From contig JAJRQX010000138.1 of assembly GCA_024280065.1 (NCBI GenBank), forward strand, positions 1 to 11,902: DNA of 11,902 nt. Direction: 5' to 3'. Positions 1 to 7,358 of this stretch are shown here, piece after piece. The notes under the pieces were generated by a model. That model was not told where the DNA came from. It saw only the letters and a list, made by a program, of their open reading frames with translations, and did not search any database. The DNA comes from Aquificota bacterium. Its GTDB lineage: Bacteria > Aquificota > Aquificia > Aquificales > Aquificaceae. Both the position numbers and the translations under genes were made by a program. Position 1 is the first letter of the stretch, and each line of letters starts with the position of its first letter.

Positions 1-139
1 GTTACTCGTTTCAGGGGACGTGGGGAGGACCCTTTATGGGCGTGAGGTCCCGTTACCTGGGACGGGGCCTATGGGTGTCCAAATGCCGCCTGCCGGGTCT
101 CTGGGCACCCTGAACAGGCGGGGTATAAATAGCCCGGCA
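1..139. other. GC-rich region upstream of purM, identity unresolved
   Basis: This stretch has no gene I can identify. Two readings compete. As RNA, it contains complementary blocks: 27-31 with 46-50, 49-53 with 62-66, 73-80 with 103-110, and 86-92 with 115-121. The last two interleave like an H-type pseudoknot. As protein, the + frame starting at base 2 has no stop until TAA at 170-172, 13 nt before the purM start, which is normal operon spacing. The translated 56 residues match no family I recognise, and the frame uses codons such as TTA, TCA, CGT and CAA that the clear genes here use sparingly. I cannot decide between a truncated upstream gene and a structured non-coding RNA or leader. Confidence 0.35.
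102..129 (+). promoter_or_regulatory. candidate purM promoter
   Basis: A TATAAA hexamer at 124-129 (within TATAAAT) lies 16 bp after TGGGCA at 102-107, which matches the -35 consensus at four of six positions. A transcript from it would start near 136, just before the hairpin at 140-169, giving a purM leader of about 50 nt. This is only a consensus match by eye. If the open frame across this region is a real gene, the hexamer may be chance. Confidence 0.3.
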
Positions 140-169
140 CCCGAGCTGTGTAATTTTGCACAGTTCGGG
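140..169 (+). promoter_or_regulatory. strong stem-loop immediately before the purM ribosome binding site
   Basis: CCCGAGCTGTG (140-150) pairs with CACAGTTCGGG (159-169) over 11 bp with a single G-U pair and an 8-nt loop TAATTTTG. No T-run follows, so it is not a classical intrinsic terminator. It ends 7 nt before the GGAGG at 177-181. It could stabilise a 5' leader, cause pausing, or be the 3' hairpin of an upstream RNA. I cannot assign it to a riboswitch class. Confidence 0.55.
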
Positions 170-185
170 TAACCAGGGAGGAGGG

Positions 186-1193
186 TTGACCACCTACAGG
201 GACGCAGGCGTTGACATAGGCAGGGCTGAAGCCCTCGCCCGTTACATAAAGGAGAAGGTGGAGAGGTCCTTCCGCGGCAGGTTAATTACGGGCTTCGGCG
301 GTTTCGCCTCTGGGATAAGTCTTGAGGGTTACAGGAACCCGGTTATACTCGCATCTGCTGACGGCGTTGGGACTAAGCTGAAGATAGCTCAGGAGCTTGG
401 TATCCACAACACCGTTGGTATTGACCTGGTCGCGATGAACGTGAACGACGTTATAACGACGGGTGCAGAACCGGTCCTCTTCTTGGACTATGTGGCCACC
501 GGGAGAATAGACCTTAAGGTCTTGAGGGAAGTAATGGATGGCATAGTGAGGGGGTGTGAGGAGGCGGGTGTGGTGTTGGCGGGGGGAGAGACCGCCGAGA
601 TGCCCGGCTTTTACCCCGAGGGTGTTTACGACCTTGCAGGCTTTTGTGTCGGCGTGTGTGAGAGGGAGGAGATCATAGACGGAACAGCCATAAGACCGGG
701 AGACCTGATCTTGGGTCTTAGGTCCTCCGGTTTCCACAGCAACGGCTTCTCCCTCATCAGGAAGGTCCTGAGGGACAGAGGTGTAAAGCTCACAGAAAGG
801 TCACCCTTCGGGGACAGGACCGTGGGTGAGGTCCTCCTTGAGCCTACGCGGATATATGTAAAGCCCATAAAGAAACTCAAGGAGAGGGTAAAACCGAAGG
901 GTATAGCCCACATAACTGGTGGAGGCATACCCGGAAACCTGATCAGGATACTCCCAGAGAGGGTGAGAGCTGTTATTGAGAAGGCTTCTATCCCCGAGAA
1001 CCCCGTGTTCGGGTGGATCCAGGACCTCGGAAGGATACCTGAGGAGGAGATGTTCAGGACTTTCAACATGGGTGTGGGTCTGATGGTCGTAGTGAGTGAG
1101 GAGGACAAGGACACCGCCCTTGAGGTTCTCGGAGAAGACGCCTTCCTGTGCGGTTACGTGGAAGGAGGTTCTAAGGAGGTCAGGTTGGTCTGA
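186..1193 (+). CDS. purM: phosphoribosylformylglycinamidine cyclo-ligase (AIR synthase)
   Basis: PurM converts formylglycinamidine ribonucleotide and ATP to aminoimidazole ribonucleotide in cytoplasmic purine synthesis. From the chosen start it has 335 residues, close to the roughly 345 of the E. coli enzyme. Visible PurM/AIRS signatures are a Gly-rich loop (37-43), SADGVGTKLK at 57-66, the D-L-V-A-M-N-V-N-D segment at 80-88, GGETAEMPG at 133-141, GFHSNGFS at 182-189 and the glycine-rich ITGGGIPGN at 243-251. I chose TTG at 186 because it gives the typical N-terminus M-T-T-Y-R-D-A-G-V-D and follows GGAGG at 177-181. The longer frame from 156 would start inside a hairpin. The spacing of 4 nt is slightly short. 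The TGA stop abuts the stop of the convergent gene on its right, with no terminator between them. Confidence 0.95.
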   Translation: MTTYRDAGVDIGRAEALARYIKEKVERSFRGRLITGFGGFASGISLEGYRNPVILASADGVGTKLKIAQELGIHNTVGIDLVAMNVNDVITTGAEPVLFLDYVATGRIDLKVLREVMDGIVRGCEEAGVVLAGGETAEMPGFYPEGVYDLAGFCVGVCEREEIIDGTAIRPGDLILGLRSSGFHSNGFSLIRKVLRDRGVKLTERSPFGDRTVGEVLLEPTRIYVKPIKKLKERVKPKGIAHITGGGIPGNLIRILPERVRAVIEKASIPENPVFGWIQDLGRIPEEEMFRTFNMGVGLMVVVSEEDKDTALEVLGEDAFLCGYVEGGSKEVRLV

Positions 1194-1715
1194 TCACTTG
1201 CACCTTTCAAAGCTTATGGTCTCAACCCCTATCAGGTGGGCATACTGGAGCTGTGTCTTTGTCAGTATGGCTATTACCGCCTCCTCATCGTTCGGGTCCT
1301 TTACCGCTATGTTCAGTATCTCCCTCCTGTTTCCGCCTGCCCATATCCTGCACACGGGAGCTTTTATGTCCCTCATCTCCCTCATCAGGAGCTCAGGGAA
1401 CACGCCCCTTTTGACATACATCAGTTTCTCGTAAACGTCCGAAACTTTTTTATACATACGGAAGAGCTTTCCGTACTTCTCCTCGTTGTAGTTCATATAC
1501 TTCTCCTTGAGCATATGGAGTGGGTAGCCGTATGAGTTGAGCTCGTCAACTATCTTCACCGTAGCCCCTTTATTCTGGACTTCCCTGTCAAGCTCATCAA
1601 GCCTCCTGTCTATGTTGTTTATGAACTCAAGGTCTCTCCTGTACTCCGAATCCGTTATTTCCCCCGCTAAGGATAAGGAAACCGCCAGGACGATCAGGTT
1701 AATGAACACACCCAT
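1194..1715 (-). CDS. small secreted protein of unknown function
   Basis: This 173-residue protein begins with a short hydrophobic segment (about 3-18) ending in S-L-A-G, a plausible Sec signal peptide with cleavage near residue 17-18, so it is probably periplasmic. The mature part is highly charged and mainly helical: a probable coiled-coil-like stretch at 22-48, then a Tyr/Lys-rich region at 60-103. It has only two mature cysteines, at 122 and 172, which could form a disulfide; that is inference. I recognise no family. A clear AAGGAGGG lies 7 nt before the ATG. The gene begins 13 nt after the glycosyltransferase stop, so it is probably the last gene of the dam-mutS cluster. Its TGA lies directly against the purM stop. 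Confidence 0.8.
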   Translation of the reverse strand: MGVFINLIVLAVSLSLAGEITDSEYRRDLEFINNIDRRLDELDREVQNKGATVKIVDELNSYGYPLHMLKEKYMNYNEEKYGKLFRMYKKVSDVYEKLMYVKRGVFPELLMREMRDIKAPVCRIWAGGNRREILNIAVKDPNDEEAVIAILTKTQLQYAHLIGVETISFERCK

Positions 1716-1728
1716 AGCCGAACCCTCC

Positions 1729-2817
1729 TTATATATTAATTACTTTCCGGTAGAGGTCCTCGTGCTCGTCGATGAACCTGTTCATGTTGAAAAGGGTTGC
1801 TCTCCTTCTCGCCTTCTCCGAAAGCTCCTCTCTTAACCCTCCGTCCTTCAGAACCTTGACCACAGCCTCCGCCACCTCCTCCACCCTCTCGCTGCACAGG
1901 ATACCTGCGTCTCCGATAACCTCGGGAGCAGCACCTTTGCTGAGGGCAACGACGGGAAGCCCGGAGGCCATAGCCTCCGCGAAGACGAGTCCGAAGGTCT
2001 CCACCTTGGATGGGAGGAAGAAGAGGGAGGCCCTCCTGTAGACCCACGGCAGGTCCTCCCTGCTGACCCTGCCCAGGAACCTGACCTCAGCTGCCACCTT
2101 TCTCGCGTATCTCTCAAGTCTCTCCCTCTCTGGCCCGTCCCCGACTATGACATACTCCACATCCACTCTTCTCTGGACCTCCGCTATAACCTTTAAGGCG
2201 AACTTCAGGTTCTTCTCAGGAGCGAGCCTACAGACCGTAACCACCCTCCTGTCCGGTGGTTCGGAAACCTCACGGAAGAAGAGGTCCGGGATGCCGGGGT
2301 ATATTACCTTTATCAGGGATCTGCCGCTCAGGAACCTTCTGTATGTTCTCCTCTGATACTCGGATATGAAGACGGTAGCGTCCGACTGCCTGCTCATGAA
2401 ACCTACGAGGGCCTTGGCCAATCCTCCCCTGTCTATTCTAAGACCGTATTGGGAGAGGTGCTTCGGGTCTATGTAAACGGAGCCGATAACCTTCTTCTTG
2501 GTCACCTTCGCCAGGATCAGAGCTACCATACCTGCGGTAAATGGTTCGTGGAAGTGGATAACGTCGGGCTCAAACTCCCTGATCCTGCTCAGCAACGTTG
2601 TGGTCGGGAAAACCATCTCCGCCTTCTCGTAAAAGGGAAACTTCAGGCTCGGTAGTTTAAGGACGCTAAGGCCGACAGCGGAACCGTCCAGGGACTGTCC
2701 CGTTATAACTAAAACCTCGTGGCCCCTCTCCTTAAGGCCCCTCGCTAAGTCTATAACTATCCTGGTCCCCCCTCCCATGTCCTCCCTGAAGTTGTCCGTG
2801 AGTATAGCTACCTTCAT
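1729..2817 (-). CDS. glycosyltransferase family 4 (GT-B fold)
   Basis: This cytoplasmic or membrane-associated enzyme of 362 residues should transfer a sugar from a nucleotide-sugar donor to an unknown acceptor, perhaps a glycolipid or LPS core. The N-terminal half has the acceptor-side Rossmann start ([10 protein letters not shown]), the Gly-rich loop GGGTR at 15-19 and H-F-H-E-P at 88-92. The C-terminal half has the GT4 donor-site set: Arg197 and Lys202 in [13 protein letters not shown] near 225-229, and the EX7E motif Glu273/Glu281. No transmembrane segment is obvious. Its ATG overlaps the mutS stop as ATGA (2814-2817), with GGGAGGG just upstream, so translation is probably coupled to mutS. 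Donor and acceptor cannot be told from sequence. The pairing with mutS has no obvious functional logic. Confidence 0.92.
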   Translation of the reverse strand: MKVAILTDNFREDMGGGTRIVIDLARGLKERGHEVLVITGQSLDGSAVGLSVLKLPSLKFPFYEKAEMVFPTTTLLSRIREFEPDVIHFHEPFTAGMVALILAKVTKKKVIGSVYIDPKHLSQYGLRIDRGGLAKALVGFMSRQSDATVFISEYQRRTYRRFLSGRSLIKVIYPGIPDLFFREVSEPPDRRVVTVCRLAPEKNLKFALKVIAEVQRRVDVEYVIVGDGPERERLERYARKVAAEVRFLGRVSREDLPWVYRRASLFFLPSKVETFGLVFAEAMASGLPVVALSKGAAPEVIGDAGILCSERVEEVAEAVVKVLKDGGLREELSEKARRRATLFNMNRFIDEHEDLYRKVINI

Positions 2818-5366
2818 CTACCCTCCCTTATTCTTGATACCACCTCCTTCATCTGGGCGATCTTCATCAGGGCTTGAAGAGGTGTGGTGTTCGCGACGTC
2901 TATCTCGTCCAGCATCCTCAGAATCTCCTCAAGCTCTCTCTCCCTGATCCTCTCCTCGGACCTCCTGAAGGTCTCCTCAAGAACGGGTATGTCCCTCCCC
3001 TCAAGGGATCTCAGTATCTCCTTAGCCCTCTCCGTTATCCTTTCCGGAACTCCCGCCATCTTGGCAACCTCTATGCCGAAGCTCCCCTCCGCCCTTCCCC
3101 TCATAAGGGTGTAGAGGAAGACTACCCTGCCTTTCTCTTCGCTGACCGCCATGTGGTAGTTTACAACGCCGGGAACGGTGCCCTCAAGGTCCGTGAGCTC
3201 AAGGAAGTGGGTGGCTACTAAAGTCCTCGCCTTCAGCTCCTTGGCTATATGCTCCACTATAGCCTTGGATATGGCTATTCCGTCGTAGGTGGAGGTTCCC
3301 CTGCCCACCTCGTCAAGGACTATGAGGCTCTTATCCGTTGCGTTTGATAGAATGCTCGCCACCTCAAGCATCTCGTTCATAAAGGTGGAGACACCCATGG
3401 CGAGTATGTCCCCGGAACCTATCCTGGTAAAGACGGCGTCAACTACACCTATCTTGACATTTCTGGCAGGGACGAAGCTTCCCATCTGGGCGAGTATGAC
3501 TATCAGAGCGACCTGCCTTATGTAGCTGGACTTACCCGCCATGTTCGGTCCCGTTATGATCAGAATGAGGTTGTCCTCGTTAATCTTGGTGTCGTTGGGA
3601 ACGTAGTCCTTTATGAACTCCTCTATGACAGGATGTCTCCCCTCCTCTATGAGGATCTCCTTACCCTCGGTTATCTCAGGTCTTGTCCAGCCCTTCCTGT
3701 CCGCTACATCCGCGAGGGATTGGATGTAGTCTATCTCACCTACGATCTGGGCGTTCCTCCCTATCCTCTCAACCTCCCTGAGGACCCTCTCCCTAAGCCT
3801 TACGAAGATCTCATACTCAAGGTCGTTTATCCTCGTCTGCGCGGAGAGGATTCTCTCCTCAAGCCTCTGGAGTTCGTCCGTTGTGAACCTCTCCGCGTTT
3901 GAGAGGGTCTGCCTTCTCCTGAAGTGGTCGGGAACATACTTGAGGTTAGGCTTTGTTACCTCTATGTAGTAGCCCATTACCTTGTTGTAGCCTATCTTGA
4001 GACTCCCGATACCCGTTTCCTTCCTCAGCCTAGCCTCGTAGTCCCTTAGGAGCTTCTCAGCGTTTGACCTCACGAACCTCAGCTCGTCCAGATAGCTGTC
4101 CACACCCTCCTTTATGAGGCCTCCCTCCTTCAGGTGTATAGGCGGGTCCTCCACGAGCACCCTGTCTATCTCCTCCGCCACGTGTCCGACCTCCTCAAGT
4201 GAGCTCTTGAGCTCCTTAAAGAGTTCCGCATCAAGGGAAGTTATCTCCTCCTTCAGCTCCTCCACCTTCCTCAGGCTGTTCTTGAGATGGACCATGTCCC
4301 TGGGGGTAGCCATGTTTGAGCTTATCCTTGACACAAGCCTCTCAAGGTCCCCCATACCGCTCAGTATCTCCCTTATCCTTGTCCTCAGCTCCCTCTTCTC
4401 TACAAGCTCAGCTACCGCCTCCTGAACCTTCCTTATCCTCACCGCACTCCTTAATGGGTTCTGTATATAAAACCTGAGCCTCCTTCTCCCCATACCTGTG
4501 AGGGTCCTGTCAAGGACAGACATTAAGGTGTGGTCCCTTCTACCCTCAAGGCTCTCAATTAGCTCAAGCCCCTTCCTCGCCTTCAGATCTATCCTCACAT
4601 AGCCTTCGTCCGTATAAGGTTTTGGTTTCCTCAGGAAGGGAAGGTAGCCCTTCTGGGTGAACCTAACATACCTGTATACCGCCGTCAGCGGGATCCTGAA
4701 CTCCTCGTCCTCAAACCCGAAAGCCCTGATGCTGTAAACGTTAAATGCTTCCTCCAGCTCCCTTCCCTCCTCAAAGAACTCCTCTCCCAGCTCAGTCAGG
4801 AAGGCGTTCAGGACCTCCGTCAGGCTCTCGTTCACCCTTTCCCCTTTCCTGACGAGGACCTCTCTAACGTTGAACTTGGATATGAGGTCAAGGAGATCCT
4901 TTTCCTTAGTCTTGGTTCCGAGGAACTCTCCCACCGAAAGGTTTACGTAGGCTACGTAGAATGTGTCTCCCTTCCTGTGAAGGCAGGCAACCCCTCCAGT
5001 TTCCTTTTCAAAATACGTTCCGGGCGTTATCACCCTGACCACGTCCCTCTTCACTATCCCTTTCGCCTTTGATGGGTCCTCCACCTGCTCGCAGATCGCT
5101 ATCTTGTAACCTTTCTGGACGAGCCTGTGTATGTAACCGCTCGCCGAGTGGTATGGAACACCGCACATGGGTATCCTCTCCCTCCCTTTACCCGCTGGCC
5201 TTGAGGTCAGGACGAGGTTGAGCTCCCTTGATCCCACGACAGCGTCCTCGTAGAAGAGTTCGTAGAAGTCCCCCAGTCTGAAAAAGAGGAGACAGTCCTT
5301 ATACTGGTTCTTGAAGTAGTGATACTGGGCGAGCATTGGGGTAAGGTCCTGTTCTTTCTCTGTCAT
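2814..5366 (-). CDS. mutS: DNA mismatch repair protein MutS
   Basis: MutS binds mismatches and small loops as a clamp-like dimer and recruits MutL using ATP. The 850-residue length is normal for bacterial MutS1. Domain I carries the mismatch-wedging F-x-E motif (Phe34, Glu36 in GDFYELF). Connector, lever and clamp domains follow (about 120-560). The ABC-type ATPase has Walker [11 protein letters not shown] at 606-615, Walker B LIVLDE at 681-686, the following GRGTSTYDG signature and A-T-H with His720. A C-terminal helical dimerisation region follows residue 775. I recall the Aquifex aeolicus protein as very similar throughout, including the N-terminus, which supports this ATG. No Shine-Dalgarno sequence precedes it; a TAAAAT hexamer ends 7 nt upstream. 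It lies 18 nt after dam and overlaps the glycosyltransferase by 4 nt. Confidence 0.97.
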   Translation of the reverse strand: MTEKEQDLTPMLAQYHYFKNQYKDCLLFFRLGDFYELFYEDAVVGSRELNLVLTSRPAGKGRERIPMCGVPYHSASGYIHRLVQKGYKIAICEQVEDPSKAKGIVKRDVVRVITPGTYFEKETGGVACLHRKGDTFYVAYVNLSVGEFLGTKTKEKDLLDLISKFNVREVLVRKGERVNESLTEVLNAFLTELGEEFFEEGRELEEAFNVYSIRAFGFEDEEFRIPLTAVYRYVRFTQKGYLPFLRKPKPYTDEGYVRIDLKARKGLELIESLEGRRDHTLMSVLDRTLTGMGRRRLRFYIQNPLRSAVRIRKVQEAVAELVEKRELRTRIREILSGMGDLERLVSRISSNMATPRDMVHLKNSLRKVEELKEEITSLDAELFKELKSSLEEVGHVAEEIDRVLVEDPPIHLKEGGLIKEGVDSYLDELRFVRSNAEKLLRDYEARLRKETGIGSLKIGYNKVMGYYIEVTKPNLKYVPDHFRRRQTLSNAERFTTDELQRLEERILSAQTRINDLEYEIFVRLRERVLREVERIGRNAQIVGEIDYIQSLADVADRKGWTRPEITEGKEILIEEGRHPVIEEFIKDYVPNDTKINEDNLILIITGPNMAGKSSYIRQVALIVILAQMGSFVPARNVKIGVVDAVFTRIGSGDILAMGVSTFMNEMLEVASILSNATDKSLIVLDEVGRGTSTYDGIAISKAIVEHIAKELKARTLVATHFLELTDLEGTVPGVVNYHMAVSEEKGRVVFLYTLMRGRAEGSFGIEVAKMAGVPERITERAKEILRSLEGRDIPVLEETFRRSEERIRERELEEILRMLDEIDVANTTPLQALMKIAQMKEVVSRIREGR

Positions 5367-5373
5367 CAGAGAT

Positions 5374-5379
5374 ATTTTA
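5374..5379 (-). promoter_or_regulatory. candidate -10 element for mutS
   Basis: TAAAAT on the minus strand ends 7 nt before the mutS ATG, in the 18-nt gap after dam. A promoter here would start the transcript at or next to the ATG. No convincing -35 hexamer is seen 16-18 bp upstream, inside the dam 3' end. mutS may instead rely on read-through from dam. Confidence 0.25.
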
Positions 5380-5384
5380 ACGAC

Positions 5385-6248
5385 TCAGGGACCCTGATAT
5401 ACTTCTCTGACAGAAGCCTTAACTTCCTCATAATTCCTGATTATAAGCTCCCTGTAACCCCTCCTCCTGTTTGCGACCCTGTTTATGAACCTGTTCGCTT
5501 CCACCACCTCTATAAGGTAATCCCTGTATAGCTCCTTCACCAGCGGTGTGTCCGAGTTGGAAAGCATCACGTAGCACCCCCTCCTGTCCAAGTCTCTGAA
5601 GACCTCTGCGAGCTTGATCTGATCCTCTTCGGAAAACCCACCGCTCACATACTCGGTGAACCTTGACGTTTCGCTAACCGGTGCGTAGGGAGGGTCCAGG
5701 TAAACGAAGTCTCCCTCACCCGCGGTCTTTAAAGTCTCCCTGTAGTCCCCCAGGACTATCCTCACATCCGAGGACCTTAGGTATTCGGAGACCGCCCTTA
5801 GGTTCTCCTCATCGCATATCTTCGGGTTCTTATACCTGCCGAAGGGAACGTTGAACATCCCCCTTGAGTTTACCCTCCAGAGGCCGTTGTAACAGGTCTT
5901 GTTGAGGTATATGAACCTGCTCGCCCTCCTGACAGGGTCAAGGGACTTGGGATCAAGGGACCTTATCCTGTAGTAGTAATCTCTCTCATTTCTGTGTTTT
6001 TTGAGGTCGCTTATAAGCTCCTCTACCCTATCCCTGATAACTAAGTATGCGTTTATCAGCTCTTCGTTCACGTCTCCGACCACAGCCCTTTCGGGAAGTA
6101 TCTCAAAGAGCAGGGCTCCTCCCCCGAGGAAGGGTTCGTAGTACGTCCCGAACTCCTTGGGAATCCTACTTATTAAATGAGAGACTATCTGCCTCTTCCC
6201 TCCCGCCCACTTCACGAAGGGTCTGGGTTTCGGGACCGAGCGTTTCAT
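5385..6248 (-). CDS. dam: D12-class DNA adenine N6-methyltransferase (Dam-like)
   Basis: The enzyme transfers a methyl group from S-adenosylmethionine to N6 of adenine in DNA; members of this class usually recognise GATC (Dam, M.DpnIIA). At 287 residues it is near the E. coli Dam length (278). Visible motifs: FVKWAGGK at 11-18 (motif X), YEPFLGGGALLFE at 37-49 (SAM-binding motif I), Asp59 in G-D-V-N (motif II), L-N-K-T-C-Y-N-G-L-W-R-V-N at 115-127 (target-recognition region typical of Dam), catalytic DPPY at 185-188, and S-N-S-D-T-P at 230-235. No restriction endonuclease is next to it; mutS follows after 18 nt. The ATG has no Shine-Dalgarno sequence, but TATAAT ends 4 nt before it. GATC specificity is inferred from family resemblance. 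Confidence 0.94.
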   Translation of the reverse strand: MKRSVPKPRPFVKWAGGKRQIVSHLISRIPKEFGTYYEPFLGGGALLFEILPERAVVGDVNEELINAYLVIRDRVEELISDLKKHRNERDYYYRIRSLDPKSLDPVRRASRFIYLNKTCYNGLWRVNSRGMFNVPFGRYKNPKICDEENLRAVSEYLRSSDVRIVLGDYRETLKTAGEGDFVYLDPPYAPVSETSRFTEYVSGGFSEEDQIKLAEVFRDLDRRGCYVMLSNSDTPLVKELYRDYLIEVVEANRFINRVANRRRGYRELIIRNYEEVKASVREVYQGP

Positions 6249-6252
6249 CGGT

Positions 6253-6260
6253 ATTATAAA
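6253..6260. promoter_or_regulatory. overlapping divergent -10 candidates between dam and pheA
   Basis: The 21-bp AT-rich gap (6249-6269) contains TATAAT on the minus strand (6258-6253), ending 4 nt before the dam ATG, and TATAAA on the plus strand (6255-6260), ending 9 nt before the pheA GTG. The two hexamers overlap, so the promoters would compete for polymerase. No good -35 is seen for dam. For pheA, GGGACC at 6232-6237 is a weak match. The gap has no GATC site, so no direct Dam-methylation switch in it is suggested. Confidence 0.4.
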
Positions 6261-6269
6261 ATTTTAGAG

Positions 6270-7358
6270 GTGAAGGAGATAGAGCGCCTCAGGGAGGAGA
6301 TAGACAGGATAGACGAGGAGATCCTCAAGCTCCTGACCGAGAGGGCAAGGATAGCCAAGAGGATAGGCGAGATAAAGAAGGAAAGAGGGCTTGAGGTCCA
6401 CGTCCCTGAAAGGGAGAGGGCGATCTTTGAGAAGGTTCTGAAAATGAACAGGGAGAAGTTCGGGGAAGAGTTCCCATCCGAGGCACTGATCCATATATAC
6501 AGGGAGATAATCTCCGCATGTCTGTCTTTGGAGAAACCTCTCAAGATAGCCTACCTCGGTCCCAAGGCAACCTTTACCCATCAGGCAGCCCTTGAGTTCT
6601 TCGGTTTCTCCGCCCAGTATATACCCTGCACCACCATAAGGGATGTCTTCATGGAGGTGGATTCCCAGAGGAGCGACTACGGTGTTGTCCCGGTGGAAAA
6701 CACCATAGAGGGGGTTGTCAACTACACCTTAGACATGTTCCTTGAGAGCGACCTGAAGATATCGGGTGAGGTGGTCATACCTATAAGCCTTCACCTCCTC
6801 TCCACCGCGGAGAGCCTTGAGGAGGTCAGGAAGGTTTACTCCCACAAGGTAGCGATAGGCCAGTGCAGAACCTGGCTTGAGAAGAACCTGCCGAATGCCC
6901 AGATCATAGAGACGGAGAGCACCGCCAAGGCCTGCGAGATAGCCCTTGAGGAGGAAGGAGCGGGAGCCATAGCCAGCGAGGTGGCGAGCTACACCTACCA
7001 CCTGAATATACTCGCGAGGAACATACAGGAGAGCTCCGACAACTATACACGCTTCCTCGGTATCTCCAAGAGGGACATGAAGCCGACAGGAAAGGACAAG
7101 ACGAGTCTGATATTCGCGGTCAGGGACGAACCCGGAGCCCTCTACAAGGCCCTTGAGGCCTTCTACAGGAAGGGTGTGAACCTTACCAAGATAGAGTCAA
7201 GGCCATCAAGGAGGAGGGCCTGGGACTACGTATTCTTTATTGACCTTGAGGGACACAAGGAAGACGGTCACGTAAAGGAAGCCCTTGAGGAGTTAGAGAG
7301 GAGAACCCTCATGGTCAAGATCTTAGGGTCCTATCCGAGGGCCATCTTCAGCGAGTAG
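6270..7358 (+). CDS. pheA: bifunctional chorismate mutase / prephenate dehydratase
   Basis: The P-protein converts chorismate to prephenate and then phenylpyruvate in cytoplasmic phenylalanine synthesis. From GTG at 6270 it has 362 residues. The N-terminal AroQ chorismate mutase (about 1-85) shows the active-site pattern Arg7, Arg25, Lys36, Arg48 and Glu49 by alignment from memory with the E. coli domain. The dehydratase domain (about 91-270) has Y-L-G-P-K-A-T-F-T-H at 95-104, N-T-I-E-G-V-V-N at 144-151 and catalytic Thr-Arg-Phe at 260-262. The C-terminal ACT domain (about 278-355) has the GAL(Y) motif at 289-292 and ESRP at 309-312, which bind phenylalanine, so feedback inhibition is likely. 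A longer frame from 6177 is antisense to dam and rejected. GTG lacks an upstream Shine-Dalgarno sequence. The 3' end overlaps the convergent tolC-like gene by 36 bp. Confidence 0.95.
   Translation: MKEIERLREEIDRIDEEILKLLTERARIAKRIGEIKKERGLEVHVPERERAIFEKVLKMNREKFGEEFPSEALIHIYREIISACLSLEKPLKIAYLGPKATFTHQAALEFFGFSAQYIPCTTIRDVFMEVDSQRSDYGVVPVENTIEGVVNYTLDMFLESDLKISGEVVIPISLHLLSTAESLEEVRKVYSHKVAIGQCRTWLEKNLPNAQIIETESTAKACEIALEEEGAGAIASEVASYTYHLNILARNIQESSDNYTRFLGISKRDMKPTGKDKTSLIFAVRDEPGALYKALEAFYRKGVNLTKIESRPSRRRAWDYVFFIDLEGHKEDGHVKEALEELERRTLMVKILGSYPRAIFSE

Noticed and set aside
156..185. Longer N-terminus for purM from the TTG at 156
   Set aside because: It would start inside the hairpin with no ribosome binding site, and it adds residues absent from PurM proteins. 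TTG at 186 gives the family N-terminus and has GGAGG upstream.
1..185. PRPP/guanidine (ykkC) or ZTP riboswitch before purM
   Set aside because: GGGTATAAATAGCCCGG faintly recalls the ykkC 3' element and GCCGCCTG the ZTP 3' element, but the other diagnostic blocks of both classes are missing.
1..185. SRP RNA, tmRNA, RNase P RNA or 6S RNA
   Set aside because: None of the conserved SRP, tmRNA or RNase P sequence blocks is present. A 6S RNA cannot be excluded because the left part is cut off, but I see no recognisable 6S central bubble.
626..1114. 162-codon minus-strand open frame inside purM
   Set aside because: It is a shadow of the purM coding sequence, Ser/Leu/Pro-rich, with no recognisable domain.
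1188..1199. TGATCA palindrome as a regulatory site or terminator
   Set aside because: Six bases with no flanking stem or T-run. It follows simply from two abutting TGA stops.
1848..2117. Open frames overlapping the glycosyltransferase gene
   Set aside because: They are low-complexity Arg/Gly/Ser-rich out-of-frame translations of the GT4 gene, which has complete donor-site motifs.
6177..6269. Longer N-terminus for pheA from 6177
   Set aside because: These codons are antisense to the dam N-terminus, whose motifs (FVKWAGGK) are clear. The AroQ domain begins naturally at GTG 6270.
7326..7343. Small hairpin GGTCCT...AGGGCC in the pheA-channel overlap as a terminator
   Set aside because: Only 6 bp with a G-U pair and no T-run on either strand, and it lies within coding sequence of both genes.
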